This document shows, piece after piece, positions 48,242 to 61,700 of a DNA stretch of 64,000 nucleotides. The stretch spans positions 3,584,086 through 3,648,085 of the forward strand of contig JAESIW010000200.1 in the NCBI GenBank assembly GCA_016802295.1. The letters are read 5' to 3'. Position 1 is the first letter of the stretch. Each line of letters begins with the position of its first letter. Origin of the DNA: Brachionus rotundiformis (lineage: Eukaryota > Rotifera > Eurotatoria > Ploima > Brachionidae). Under the pieces are notes generated by a model. That model did not search any database. It was not told the origin of the DNA and was given only the letters and a program-made list of their open reading frames with translations. A program made the position numbers and the translations under genes.

Positions 48242-48883
48242 TTAAGCATAACAGATAAGAGCATTATTTCGTCTTTTCTTAAAACTAGTGGACAAATTTG
48301 ATTCCATGTTTGTAATTAATTTAGCTTCTTCGGATTCAAGCCTATGTCCATACTCGTGTCCGCATGAACTTGGCAAATTTTCCGAATACATGTTTACTCT
48401 TTCTGGAAGCTTTTCTCTCTCTTTGATATTTCCCTTGAAAATAAATCAATTTAGTGCTGTCTCATAATTACAATAATAAAAAAAAATCATGTCTCATATT
48501 ACTCAGTTACTATAGAAACATGTAAAAATTTACCTTTTGATCATAGTCAGCCAAATATGACCATTTTTCTTCCCATTCTTGTAAAGCTTTGCCTTCTTTT
48601 TCAATAGCCTCTATCCAAATTTTCTCTTGCCGCCATTTGGTCATTGCATATCCATCATCGGCTAAACGACACATTCTTACTCAGTTAACTTTTTTAAAAA
48701 GTATAATTTACCATTGACTCCAGACTGATCCTTTGAAGCAGTAGTTTTAGCCTGTCCATCGGCTCTACTAGATTGAATAAAATTATTTTTAGGTTTTTTC
48801 TGTTCATCTGAGTGGTTATTTTTGGTAAAAAAGAACTTGACATTAGAAGATATCTTAGGATATGACTGAATATAAAAGTTCAT
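48242..48883 (-). CDS. CIMIP5 / C2orf50-like ciliary microtubule inner protein (3 exons)
   Basis: Exons 48712-48883, 48661 down to 48534, and 48433 down to 48242 join in frame to about 163 residues. The second and third exons match the conserved half of vertebrate C2orf50 (renamed CIMIP5, a sperm/ciliary microtubule inner protein): EKIWIEAIEKEGKALQEWEE, KWSYLADYDQKG, NIKEREKLPERVNMYSENLP and SSCGHEYGHRLESEE, where the human protein has [20 protein letters not shown] and an SSTN..VGSR block. The N-terminal exon is basic and Ser/Asn-rich with no similarity. A further exon-like ATG (MSDGFVLKASKR before a gt donor, about 49143-49181) lies upstream on the same strand but does not join in phase, so it is left out. 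The family call rests on memory of the motif order. Confidence 0.62.
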
Positions 48884-48889
48884 TATTTT

Positions 48890-51800
48890 AAAAAATTCTT
48901 ATCTGAATTAGAAAATTAATAAAAAATTCAAATGCAAATACTTAAAAAGCTTTGAGAGAGATATATGTTTTCGACTAAATATTTAAAAATCAAGAATAAT
49001 AAAAAATCAAATATTATTTTTAAATTAAATTTTAGAAAAATAAAGAAATATTCATACATAGCTTTTTAAAAATTTGATAATTTTTTGTCTAGAGAAATTT
49101 ATCTCGGTTTGAAATTATTTTCAGCAAGTAGCTAAATTTTTACCTCTTCGAAGCTTTAAGGACAAATCCGTCTGACATTCTATCGTTGTTATGATTGTGG
49201 TTGATCTGTTTGGTTGTCGAGTTACAAACAATGACCCAATTACTCAAATAGTAATCTAATTTGTTTTATTAAATCTGGGCTATAGAATAAATAGAAAATT
49301 TTATTTTAAATAATAATAAGCTAAAAAAACACTCGACAGACTAGACAATAAAAAAGAGTGAAAATTCAGTAAACAAAAAATTTGACAGCAAAAACATTCT
49401 AGGGATTGTTTGGCTTTAAAATGGTCATTAGATAAAAATGTGGTATTTTTATCGCTCTTTTGCAGCCAATTTAGGTCTTATCTTAATTTTTAATACAAAA
49501 TTTACTTTTTTAATTTTATGAACTATTTTAAAGGACTATTTCGGAAATGTTTTGAGCGAAAATTTTGAAATATAAGTTTTAATCCTTACGTATATGTTCC
49601 ACTTAGCTTGTGAATAACAAACAATGAATATTTGAACTAGAAAAAAAAAACAAAAATCAGAAATTATGAATACCAACAAGAACTTGGCAACAAGAGAATA
49701 TAAATTTCTAAATGTTTTTTTCCAGTAAATAAATTTTTGAGTGTTTGGTTACTGTTGATATTTAATTATTAAATAACTTTAGGAATTCTCTTGATGCTAT
49801 GAGAGATGTTGTTTTTATTAAAATATAAAATAATGAAAAGTGAAAAAAAGCTTTAATTAAATAAAAAATTTATTGTTCAAAAACTGCTTTTCGACGCTAT
49901 TTAGGTAAATCATTTCAATGAATTATTTTATCAATAAGCTTTTTTTCTCATGTATTAACTTTTTTTGTGTCAAATCATTTACATAACAATTAGCTATAAA
50001 ACAAAAACAAAATTGTCGTATCACTTACATAACTAAGAATCCATTTTTATACAACAACTAATTACAATTTTCTAAACAAATCATCAAGTGATTTTGAAAT
50101 AAAACGGCTGAAGCAAAAAAAAATCGAAATTCTAATTATAAGGAAAAAATTGCATTTAGAACTTAGAATAAACAAATACTTCTGGTATTTTTTATTCAGC
50201 TCGACAACAAGTAAATAAGTTTAAGACACTTGGTTAATCGCTTTTATGTAAAAATCAATTTTATTTCGTTAATTTTTGCTTCCAGAAGTTGGAAATTAGG
50301 CTCAATTTATCACCAAGTATTGTACAAATAGTCATTATGTCCAAAAAGACCTATTAATTATCCTTTTTTAGAGAACACTAAATTAAATTCTTTAAAAATA
50401 AATTCTAAAATTTCTTTTAAAATTTGAAGGCGATTTTTTAATCAATAAGTAGCTTGATTAAATAATTTTTATAGGCTTTTATATTTTCCAATAATTCATA
50501 AATTTAAAAACTTCCTTCACAATTAATTTTTCAATTAAATTAATAAAATTTGTTTTAGTAACTTGATAAAAGAGTAAAATTAAAAAGTCCAATTTTCTTT
50601 TAAATAAAGATTTTATTAAAGAATGTAAAATAGGAAGTAAAGCTTTATTTTTTGATAAAATGATAAACAAAATTTTGAAAACAGTTAGAAATGTGCTAAA
50701 TTCTCAATATCTTAAAATTATTTCTAACTTAATTTACAATAGAACAAAATTAGGCCAGAAGAAAGTTTTTCTTCTAAAAATATTCATTTATTCTTAAGTG
50801 GTTGAAAATGTAAACGAAATTTTAAAATTTATGCGGCACTTGTTTAAAAAATTCAGATTCATAAAAAAAGTAGCAAACGATACATCATTTTAATTTAACT
50901 TATCGAACAAATTCCAAATCAAAATTTAGCAAAAAAATATATATGTATATCGAATATTCAAGAATACTTTTAAAAGTAAAAATAAGTTTTAAATGAGAGC
51001 TTGAATAAAAAACTTTCTAAAAATTAAGAACTATGTTCTAATTTTTGTTTAAAGACTTAAAAGTTTATTTTAATTTGCTATAAAACTAGTCAGATATTTT
51101 TTTTTTAATTTAAAAAAACAATTGAAAGATAATTTAATTTTTGTATTTACCAAGTGTAGATAAATATGGTTTACGTAATGAATAATTTGAAAATTTTTTT
51201 CAAAAATGAAACATTGGCAAAAAACTCTCATTATATAAAATTAATAATACCAATACGAAATGTGGTATCAGTTCTCGACAAAGAAAGATTTTACTCAATT
51301 CTCAATAATTAAATTTAAAACCGAATCAAATATGGTTAATGCAACAAAATTTAATTAATTCTAATTCATGATTGCTTTTAAATAATTATCATTATTTTTT
51401 GATATTTTTTAACCAGGTGTCTTTAAGCATGATAGCAAACATTATTAAGAATTTTAAGACATTTGTTCCTCATAAGATTGATAAAAGAAGTAAAAGGATA
51501 AATAAAATCTTTTAAAAATCAAATATTAAGATCTCATATTTTCAAAATTTATTATATTATATAATGTAAACCCCTTGTAAGTAAGTGCCACCAAAATCGT
51601 GTCCTTATTGAAGAATTTAAGCCCTTAGATGATAGAAAATTTCCTTCAAATCAAATATTTTATAAATATCTAAGTATGCTTTACAAGAGAGCAACATAGA
51701 TAGAACTAAGCCATTTTTTATTAGCTTTTAAAAAGGGGTCTTTGGGGAGCACTTATTTGCTAGAGAATACGGTAAATGGTAATTAAAATATCATTTGATA

Positions 51801-52080
51801 TTTTTTAAATTTCAAAATCTTCGAAATATTTGATTATTCTTGCTTATTAAATAAAAAATCAAAATTATTGTAAAAGATTTTCCCTTAAAAATTTAATTTT
51901 AAAAAATAAACTAATTAAAATTAAAAAAAAATAATAATTCGAATAAAACTACCACAATCACGCTAGGGATGATGTCTTTTAAGGAAGATATATATGGTAA
52001 CTAAATGCTGATAATCCTAACAGGAACTTTCAGACCGAAAATTGTAATCTTAGTTCAATAAATGTTTTTAGTTCAATAAG
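48890..52080. other. Intergenic, AT-rich
   Basis: About 3.2 kb. Apart from the possible unplaced exon at about 49143-49181 (-), no gene is seen; all longer open stretches are Lys/Asn/Phe/Ile-rich translations of AT-rich DNA. Confidence 0.45.
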
Positions 52081-52089
52081 TGTAAAAAA

Positions 52090-52400
52090 AAGAAGGTCTT
52101 AGACCTTAGGCGCCGTAATTTTCAAGGGAACCTGTTGAACCAGACGTTTTTCTGTATGCACTGCACTTGGGACATTGAGTTCGATTACATCATTGATTCC
52201 ATTGTTGAGAATGATTAATTGAATTAGGTCGCCTCTTGTTCGACGCTCTTTTAGCGATGTTTGGCTCAAAACTGCAAGATAGTGATATTCCTGCCTGAAA
52301 GTGACCAGACAGCTGCGGCAAATTCGAGATGGGGCCGACGTTTACACAGAAAAGGGTCTTTCAAGTACCAATCGTCCATTACCTGAATGTTATTTTCAGC
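52090..52400 (-). pseudogene. Non-LTR retrotransposon reverse transcriptase remnant
   Basis: Minus-strand reading shows two blocks of the C-terminal part of LINE ORF2: RPHLEFAAAVWSLSGRNITI (usual form RPHLEYA..VW.P....I..LE) and, after a stop and a deletion, TSLKERRTRGDLIQLIILNN (usual form L.tL..RR.RGDLI..YKI), ending KITAPKV and a stop. The catalytic FADD part is absent. This is a different family from the fragments beside Beclin-1, which end in CSTRCE. Confidence 0.75.
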
Positions 52401-53201
52401 TGTCCGAATATTTTTAAAATTTAATTGAACCATTAGTTAAATCTCACAATGGAGAACATTGGATTTTTTTGTTGAAATTGGTATAAAGTTTTGTAAACCA
52501 CAGAATGAGAAATAGAACGAGAATTCAGAGAGACATTTTCCTGTTAGCTTAATAAACTATCTAGCAGAGTGAGATAGATATGCTTTTTTCTAGAAAAGAG
52601 TCCTTCCACACTCAAATAAAAAAATTTGAAGGTAATAGGGTTTTGTCAGAACCGAACAGCTCTTTATTTGTGGCAGTGAAATATTTACTTCTTAGAGAAT
52701 AATAAAACTTCTGAGAACAGTGTTTGTTGGTAATTTTCCAGCAGTAAATTTTATTGTCATGGAAAACCACTGGGTCAAAATTTTCAACTTGTTCCAATTA
52801 CCAAAATTACTTTGGATAAAGGCAGTGATTGACACGTTGGCACATTAATTATTATTATTTTGAACACTTTTTTTATTTCTTGTTGGTATTTGTTTCTATC
52901 AGTATCAAAATATCATTTCATAATTTTTGTATGATACTGAATTAGTAAAAAAGTATCCAAATATTCCAGTATTCTACTAAATATATTATTCATTTTATCT
53001 AACTAAAAATTACAACAATTTTTTCTATTCCAGAAATTTAAATAACTAAAACTTATTAAATATTAAAGTTAGAATTTTATTATCAAACAAAAAATTAAAA
53101 AAATTTTGAAGTTTAAAAAAAAATTAAATTTAAATGATAAAAACTGAAATTTTAAAATATTTGAACGATGGATTTTAATTTAAGTCATATAAAAGACTCT
53201 A

Positions 53202-56086
53202 TTAGTTTGTCGAAAATATTATTTGACTTATTATCAACCATTTATCAGATTTTTTTGTTATTTCGATTTTAATATGTGTGATTAAACCAGTTATTCGTGG
53301 ATCGATTTTTCCCTTTACTATGCCAAGTTTATTTGAAAAATTATCAACTATGTAAAAATTGTTTTTTGTGGCAATATACTCTTTTGGAATATTCTGTATC
53401 GGTTTTTTGGTTCTAATTTGTAAATTAGCATTATATAATTTATCATTTGGATAATAAGAATTTCCGGTTTTAACCAAGTATCTAACAGAATATTTAACTT
53501 AGCAATAAAATGAATTTTTTATTTTAAATTTACTTTTTTATGAAAGTTGGTCTATAAAACTCAAAAATGATATAGCTATCATTTGACGGTGCAAAAGACC
53601 AAAAGAAGGAACGACCTTGGTAAACAGATTCAATTCTAAAATTTCTAACTGTTTTTAAGTTTGTGATTATTTTTGCTTTTGGATTATGCTTATCAGCGGA
53701 TTTTTGGAAAAAATTTCTATCCTTTAAAAAGTCAACTAAAATTCAATTAACAGATATGAAAAGAAATACTATTAAGTTTTGGATCTTTCCCTTCAAAGAA
53801 GAATAGTGTCCCACATGTTGGAAAAGACTTGGAATGTGGCTAATTTTCAGTGCTTCTTTTCTTCTTTTACAATTCTCCTTTTTTAGAAAAAGATTAAAAA
53901 ATAATTTTCTTTTTAATTATATACAAAAGATTTTGTCAGATCACATATTTTTATATTTAAGAAAATATCAAAAAGCCAATCGACCGGCTTGTTATTGGCA
54001 AACATTAGAAAAAAATTCACGAAATATCTGAGCTGATTGCATTTGAATAATTTTCCAATAAAACCTAATTGAGAAAATTCGATAATCATCCACTCATTTG
54101 TTTTCTGTTCAGTGATAAAATGTTTAATAGTTGAGAAGAAACCACTCTTGGCGACAATATCATCTTCGAGCTTTAAAAAAAAACGAAAAAAAATTGATTT
54201 AAATTCTTTAAATCAGTATTAAAAAATCATTTAATTATTTGTTTAATGATATAAAAATAACAATTCAAGTCTAATATTATAGAAAGAGCAGAATAAAAAA
54301 AATTTATTTAAATAAGACAAATAAACAGATTATTTTATAAATATTTAATAATTAAATATTTACTTTTTAATTCAGAATTTCTTGAATAATCTAAATCACT
54401 CAATCTTATAATCAGAGCTATTTTTAAAGGTTTAAAAGCTGATCATAAAATAGAAGTTGAACTTTTATTTCAAAAAAGAAATATCTATCTAAAATAATTA
54501 ATATATTATTTTAACTAATAATTTTTTTAATCCAGTGTCAATTAAAGAGCAACATAAGATGAAATGACCTGGCAGAAAAAGCACAATATTTAGCTTTAAG
54601 TAGAAAAAAAAAACAGTAAAACTGCATCTGTTGAGTCAATAGACATATATTAAGTAAAAAAGCTCAAACAATTAAGATACAAAAAGGAAAAAATTAGAAA
54701 TATCCTTGAAGATACCTATGTCCAATGGATTATCCCTAACTCAAATAATTAAATCAATTGAAATTAATTACATTAAAAATTTGTCAATATATTGTTTTTG
54801 CTTAAGTTGAAAAAAAAGAGAATATTAAGCAAAGATTTAATTATAATTTAACATTTTAAATAAATCTCTTTGTTTTTTAAATTTTAAATTTATTTTTATT
54901 TCTACCATATGGTATGGTATTATGGTATTTTCTATAAGAAAGAATAAATATCTATCTCACCTGTAAGTAATAAATTCCCCTTTTCTGGCAATAGGTCATC
55001 ATATATGAGAAATCATAGTTTTGTTTAGTTCTCCATTTGACTCGCTCTTTCGAATCATTGAAAACTCGGTCTTGTGGCAAGAGTGTGAAATTTGGATAAA
55101 ACTCAGATGGTGGAACAACTATTTCAAGTAGTCCAGATTCCAGTTCACCACTGTAAGCTCTGTTTAGGTTTTCTATTGTAGTTTGAACAAAAGACTGGTC
55201 GTCAAGCTGTATAAATACAAAAAATTAAATTTTGTACATGTGAAAAAATTTAACTCAGTTAAATTTAGTAATGGAAAAGGACTCTTATTTTTTTATTATT
55301 TTCTAATTACAGATAAAAAAATCTAGATAAATGTATTTCTTACTTCGGGAATAAAAATGACAACAACTGCTTCATTTTTGTCTATTTCGTTCATGGCATC
55401 AAAAATAGACTTCAAAGTCTCAAGGAGATAGGACGCTTTTTCTCGCTTGATAGTCGGTATGCCCATAACAATTGAGCCAAAACGATTCTTGGACTGCTTA
55501 AATTTTGGCTGAATGAGGTGCTGGGACACACCGCTCAAATGAGGTAGCAATTCGAATACGTCTTTGAATTCCACATCTAAATTGGTGAGCGATTTATAAA
55601 CAAGAGAAGATAGACTTGTATAGTTTGTCAAGTTTGTTTTCATTAGCAGGGATCTAATGTCGTTTATTGCTTCTTCATTTGAATGGTTAAACGGCATTAA
55701 ATAGTCCATAGAATGGTTGCGGATTTTGTCCAAAAACATCTTTTGTTTTTCTATTAGGTCATTGTAATACACAAAACTATTATTAAATTCATTTTTCATT
55801 TGTTTTATTTTATTTTGTTCTGATTTTAGGATATATTCCATGGAGTGTAGCTTCATCTCAAAACCTTCAAAGTCACTTTTATTGATTACATCTCTTGCTA
55901 AAATTTAAATTTTAATATTCATTCATCTCAAATATTAGTTAAATTTTGTTAATTTTTTTAGTAAATAGCTGAAAAAAAATTCAAATTACTTTCTATAATT
56001 TTGCTAAAAGTATAAATTGAAAAAACTAATAATAAACTAATTAAGAACCACTTCTTTAATTTGGTGGACAATATATACTTAATCAT
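53202..56086 (-). CDS. MGAT4-type N-acetylglucosaminyltransferase (GT54), copy 1, 7 exons
   Basis: MGAT4 enzymes add beta-1,4-GlcNAc to the alpha-1,3 mannose arm of N-glycans in the Golgi. Exons from the right: 55990-56086, 55344-55897, 54961-55206, 53925-54170, 53770-53877, 53534-53721, 53202-53481; phases agree. Type II topology: LKKWFLISLLLVFSIYTFSK near the N-terminus is the anchor, followed by a stem. Family blocks: SIVMGIPTIKREKASYLLET, DSKERVKWRTKQNYDFSYMM, GIYYLQLEDDIVAKSGFFST with the metal-binding EDD, EWMIIEFSQLGFIGK, KPVDWLFDIFL and PSLFQHVGHYSSLKGKIQNL. The C-terminal lectin-like domain includes FFWSFAPSNDSYIIFEFYRP. Compared with other members, the K.C..DR.K segment is altered (KICDLTKSFENCKRRK). 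It appears intact. Copy 2 begins about 7 kb to the right on the same strand. Confidence 0.93.
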
Positions 56087-56089
56087 TTA

Positions 56090-57325
56090 AATTTATCTCA
56101 GGTTAATTTATATGTAATAAAAAACAAATAAATATTATTATGAAAACTTAAATTTAATAATTAATATATAATTAATTTTATCTCAATTTTTAAGTCAAAT
56201 TTAAATAAATCGTAATTTTTTAAATATTTTGTTTCTAATATTCTCTTCTTATGAATTCAGGGAACAAATATCACTTTTGTTTGATATCTAATTGTTTTTT
56301 TTTTAAATAAATAATTAAGCGTAAAAGGTATTCATAATAGTTTAATTAGATTTATATTTTAACAAAAAGTTTATAATTTAGAATTTTAATTGAAATCATG
56401 ATTTTGGAATTTAAAATATTATATAATTTTTTTACTTGTTTTTCTTTATGAACAACAATATCAAGATCAGGAAAATATTTAAAAATGCTATGCCAATGCT
56501 AAATAATTTGAAAAATTTTCTAGAGATACCATTAACAGATAATAACAAATTTTATTGAAACAAAGTCATGTAGTATAAAATGATTCATCTCAGTTGATTT
56601 AAAATTGACCAACCTTTTTTGTTCTTTGTCAAGATGACAAATAACTTTGGTATCCGCAATTAACTTATTCTTGATCGATTGAATCCCTTAGAAAATTATG
56701 CTTAATCATTTGTTTAATCAGAACAATTTTTCAAGATTTGTATATTATTTATATTTAGACAATCTATTGTTCACAATTATTTGGTTCATATTTTTTTCTT
56801 TGGAATTTTATTACAAATTTCATTTCAATTTATTTGAAGTAAAAGATGTTGCAAAAGTTTAGAAATTCTTTATTTATTGAATTTTATAAATATTTAAGTG
56901 CAAAATGAAAAACTTTTTTTTCTCTACAATTTTATATATCACAATCGGCATACAAATATACTTATCCTAGATAATAAAAAATTTATAATCCAAAAACCTC
57001 ATCTAAAAATTAAAAAATTTAAGTCAGTTCAAAAGTTCAGAAATTCGGGTAATCCAAAAGTTTTAACAATCATTACTACATTAAATATAAAATATCTCAT
57101 ATTTATAATTTTAGATCCTAAAAAATGTTAGGCATAATAATACAGTCTATAGTACATACAGTGAGTAGATTGTTGAATATAGAGATAAGGGGTGTAGACG
57201 GATCATTAATTGGACAATTAATGATTGGTCTATTAATATTTTCAGTAACGAGTCCAATTTTGAGGTAACAATCTTTTAATATCTTTTGAACTTCTATTAG
57301 AACCAAATGACCCTTGGGTTTTTCC
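56090..57325. other. Upstream region of MGAT4 copy 1
   Basis: AT-rich, no gene. A repeat-like stretch begins near 57120 (gtacatacagtgagtag) and runs into the Tc1 remnant; it may be the disrupted 5' part of that element. Confidence 0.45.
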
Positions 57326-57615
57326 AAAAGATGGGATTCAGCAGATACCGCTCACGCAGTGAGTGACTGGTTCGAAGAACAGAACATTGAGGTTCTGTCT
57401 TGCATCAGATCTCAATCCAATTGAGAACTTATGGTCATATAGATGCCAAAATGGTTAACAATTAAGTAACCTCTATTGAGCATTTAAAAAAAGTTTTACA
57501 CAAAGAATGTTTACAGATTTTTGTAGCGACTGGGGACGTACAAAAATTGACTAAATAAATGCTAAAAAGAGTTTTGGCATGTTCAAACGCCAAAGGCGTT
57601 CGTTTCAAATATTAA
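57326..57615 (+). pseudogene. Tc1/mariner transposase remnant
   Basis: C-terminal third of a Tc1-like DDE transposase with frameshifts and stops. TAHAVSDWFEEQNIEVLSC matches the HTA..V..W....NI.VL part; in another frame ASDLNPIENLWSY is the hallmark PDLNPIENLW; then SIEHLKKVLHKECLQ and finally LKRVLACSNAKGVRFKY, the usual ...R...I.AKGG.TKY end before the stop at 57615. The first acidic residues of the DDE triad are not recognisable, so it is dead. Confidence 0.85.
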
Positions 57616-57619
57616 GTTG

Positions 57620-58630
57620 ATATAATTATTATTGTTTTTATGTTTTCGGATTGATGACTGATAAGAATAAAAATAAAGCCCTTTTTTTTATTTTCCCGCG
57701 TCTTATATCCGTAAAAACAATTAAAAATATCATTAAAAAAATAAAATTAAAAAAATTACAAAAACCTTTTCAATAATAAATTAAATTAAAAAAAGTTTTA
57801 GATATTTTGTTTTGATTTTAAAATCTATCATGTTTACTAATCTTGTATTAATCTAGATTATAATTCATTTTCAGGTTTTCATTTTTGTCTAAATTAGATT
57901 TAATTTTTAAGTCTATCATTGTTATTATCAGATACAATTTTAAACTTTGAAATATTAAAATTTTTTGGATTAATTTAATTTTTAGTTTTGAATTTCAAGA
58001 GAAAAAATCGTTTAAAAGCAAAAGCATTTTCGAATTATTTAGAAAATATCGTGGATAACAAAAATTATCAGTCGTCCAGACTAATTTAATTTTCGCAAAT
58101 TTTTCTAGGATGTAATTAAAGTATTGACAAAACTTGTCAGAAAATTTTCTTAAATTAGTTGATTTTTTGAATCAATATATTCTACTTCAAAATGTATAGA
58201 TGATTTAACTACCTCAAGTCTTTATATTTAATCTCCAAGTACAGTCTACTTATTAGTTAATTTCCAAAAAATATTTTTTTTTGGGATTTATTTTCTTAAT
58301 TTCTTCTAAAATAATAGAGAAGAGCTAATGGTAAACGTATTAAGTTTTTCAAATGTAGTTAAAATTTTTTTAAAATTATTTAGAAATATTAACTAATACT
58401 AAATTATTTTAATTACGGTAAAAATTCAGATTTGTTTAAGAAGAAAAACGAGAATTATTGTTTAGCATTGGTTTAAATTTAACTTTTAAATATTAAAAAA
58501 AAAACTGTTAAAGAGAAATATTTCCTAACAGTTAATAATGGAGATTTTAAACTTAATGAATAAGCTTTTTATTTCAAAAAAATTTTTAAGTTATAAAAAT
58601 AAGTATGCTATTTTTAAGAGTTCTCTCTTT
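57620..58630. other. Intergenic, AT-rich
   Basis: No gene or repeat recognised between the Tc1 and Helitron remnants. Confidence 0.5.
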
Positions 58631-58639
58631 ATTTATTAA

Positions 58640-61600
58640 CCCGACTACGCCCGAATCTATTTTGTTTAAAGTTTGTCCTTGGGACTTATTGTTAGTCATT
58701 GAATATGCTTATTTAATGGGATATTGAATTCGTTCGAATGCTGATAAATTGGTAGCTCGAAGATCAGGACAAAATTTATGTTTGCTAATTAAATAGCGAT
58801 GATCACTAAATCGCCCATATAAAAACTCCACTTTAATAAAATGATCTCTAAGCTTTAATACTTTCAGCCGAGTTCCATTTCTCAGTCCCTGGTACAAAGC
58901 AATGTTTTTCAAGAGCATTACAATGCAACCTTCTTTAAGTTAGAGCAAATGAGGTGCATAACCATTTGGTGTCTCTTGATTGAGTGCTTCAATTGGGAAT
59001 AAATCCACCATATTTTCATCATCTCTTACCAAGCGGTAAGTACTCAGATAAATTTTACTTGGTTCATTTAATCGTTCAAGACAAAGGGTATTAATTCGGT
59101 CTGCATCCTTGTTAAGAAGAGTTAAAATAGCCGAATTATGCTCGTTGTGATTGATTAAATGATCAGCTTCTCCAAAGACAAACTTAATAAGTTCATTAGG
59201 ACACCGAGGAAGCATTATTTGATTTGGCATGCGAATATGCTCGTGATAGCGATCAAGACCGTGCGGTTCTTTAGTTCCATTTCCAACTCGCATTAGCCTT
59301 TCAGCGAATTGAGGATCATTGGTTGCGTGCATGTTGTGATTTAGTTTAAATTTTTCTGTAATTGGCCAAAGTTCCTGTGAATTTTTGAAGCAAATACATA
59401 TTGATTTTGCGATGTTTCCTCCCACTCCAATCGGTTTGTCAAAAATCTCAAATTCGACTACCTTACCATCAAACGGAACATTAATCTGACATAATTCACT
59501 AAGCATCCTGTCAACAGCCTCAATGATGTACTTGTTACACATACTGACTTCGTCCCAAAGAAGTACTTAAGAATTTTTTAGTTCTTCGAATTTTGGTCCA
59601 GTATGGTTCCAAGTAGTATCTCGATCGCAGTGTAAAGGTACACAAAATCTCGAGTGTATAGAATGCGACATTTTGATAAGATCATAAGCATAAATTCGAA
59701 AAAAAACCTAAAAAGAGCTCACAAATCTACTATCTGCAAAATGTCGAATCTCGTCGTAGTGCAAAATTTCCTGACCATCACGATTTTGGATTAATATTTT
59801 AGACAAATCGTGTCTTTTAAACGCATATATAAATAAATATTTCAATAAAGAAATATGAGATCCATATTTCAATAGCAAATATGGATTTTATGTTACAACT
59901 TGAGCATTGTTTATTGCACCATGAGTAGTTAAAGCACCAATATTTGGTCGTTTATATCTTGTGTAACCATTTACTACCTTAACATAGGCATCAACAATAT
60001 ACTGTTGGAATAATTTGAATGTTTTAAATATAGAATTGGCAGAATTGAACCTGAAGCTAAGTCGATGAGCATGAAATTCCCGAATTTATATGTTTCTTAT
60101 ATTTCCAGTGCGTGGCGCTGGTAAATTTGAACCATTTGTGGAGTAAATCTCATACTACCATAATGAATAACTTAATGGATACACCAATGGATTGCAGAAA
60201 TTCAATTTGCGCAAATTTTGACCATGAGGTTGAACAGTGACAAAAACATGTCCAGGAAACCTGTCCGAGTCAGCTGTAAACACTGCAGCTATTTGACCAC
60301 CTCTGGTATGAGTACTATATCTATTTACTTGATTATTATGATCCAAAAAAGTCTGATCCGCTCGATAAAGATGCATTTTCAAATTAATCACATTCGCTGA
60401 ACCCAAAGTTTCAACTTGTGCCTCCAACTGCTTCTTGTGATTTTTATATTGTCCAACAAACGGATTGTATTGATTAATTATTGACTCCAATCGGTTTAAA
60501 ATTGTTTCTTCAATATATAATTGGCGTTCGTGTTTGTGTTGGACAATCTCTCACGATGAGCAATATTAGTATCTAACATATAATATTGTCCACTTTGCAT
60601 ATGGAAATTCTGATCACTGGACCGTGTAGCTGGAGCTATTCGATAGTAAAATCTACCATGAAATTCGAAAATTTCTTATATCTTCATCGATATTGGCTGA
60701 AATAGCCGAAAACGATAACAAACTATTGTAATTAATGATATAGTCTTCAAAATTTCTCGACAGAGCCACGTCAAATGGATTAGTGGGGTCTGGAGCAAAT
60801 AAACGATTATATTAGTCAGAAAAATCTGGGACCATTTCAATTCTTACCTCGTTGTTTATACAACATTTGGTAAAACAACCATTTCTATTACGCTCATTCC
60901 CATAATAAAGAGCACTACAATGAATACACATAAATTGAATCCTTTCTTCCTCTTCTTCAACAACTTCTTCAACAGCCACCAAATTTTCCAAGATTAAATT
61001 GCTCAATAGGATGGTCAAACGCTATATCACGTTTCCTTTAGCCAATATAGTGATTTAAATGATTAGCATTGTGGCTGTGGTATTCTGGCTCGTTTCTGAT
61101 ATTTATTTGATTGTTTATTGATTGAGTTTGCAAGTAACGCTGCTGACCGCTTGCTCTTGGTGAAGTCCAAATTCGTCTTGGTTACTGGCTCAATTGAATT
61201 GAACTATTTGATTGATTCGACGAACTATTGGAACTATTCGATCTGTATTCACGTTCACTGGTCACTTGATTTCAATATGTTAATGGTATACGTTTCCTTT
61301 TTCTTGATCGATTAATTAAATTATTTGAAGAAGATGATGCTTTAGATTGCGTAGAAGAGATGTAATCAAAATAAGACTGGTAGAATAATTTGGTTGCATT
61401 CATATTTGATTCAAGATAAGGGACAGGGGTTGATGTTAAACAATAATTTTCATGTGCAGGATTATACTGGAAGTCGGATTCAGCATCAGAAATTTCCGAT
61501 TCAAGTTCATTTTCAGCATTTCGTTGTTGAATACCTAAAGCTTGTGACAATTGTTGAGATAATGAACTTTCAATTTTATCAGAATTGGTCATTTCACTTG

Positions 61601-61700
61601 ATAAAGGAAGTATCACCGAAGTAGCTGGTTGAGAAATGTTTGAATTGGATTCATCTGAACTAATATCAGAATATGAAATTACAAAATACGGTTCTTCTTG
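58640..61700 (-). mobile_element. Degenerate Helitron (Rep-helicase) with internal deletions
   Basis: Read leftwards. Helitron N-terminal zinc-binding segment: CIHCSALYYGNERNRNGCFT followed by KCCINNEV (60812-61018), then SFSAISANIDEDI. The Helitron_like_N region is 60490 to about 59940: NPFVGQYKNHKKQLEAQVET, TRGGQIAAVF, IREFHAHRLSFRF, KLFQQYIVDAYVKV. Transition region: RDGQEILHYDEIRHFADSRF, then RIYAYDLIKMSHSIHSRF (about 59640-59830). PIF1-like helicase: LLWDEVSMCNKYIIEAVDRM (59560-59500), then motifs to 58930, NGTRLKVLKL at about 58860, and NNKSQGQTL near 58680. The HUH nuclease core and the helicase Walker A are missing and several stops interrupt the frame, so it is non-autonomous. Ends were not determined. 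Confidence 0.85.

Noticed and set aside
49143..49181. Possible first exon MSDGFVLKASKR (-) for the CIMIP5-like gene
   Set aside because: Good donor follows, but its phase does not match any acceptor before the next coding exon.
52612..52797. Open stretch (-) with Cys and His that recalls a FLYWCH-type zinc finger
   Set aside because: Too short, and the Cys/His spacing does not match well enough.
56898..57131. Open stretch encoding 77 residues (+)
   Set aside because: Lys/Asn/Ile-rich AT-driven composition, no conserved motif.
57365..57385. ggttcgaag resembling a tRNA B box
   Set aside because: It codes for part of the Tc1 transposase remnant (DWFEEQ) and has no matching A box or stems.
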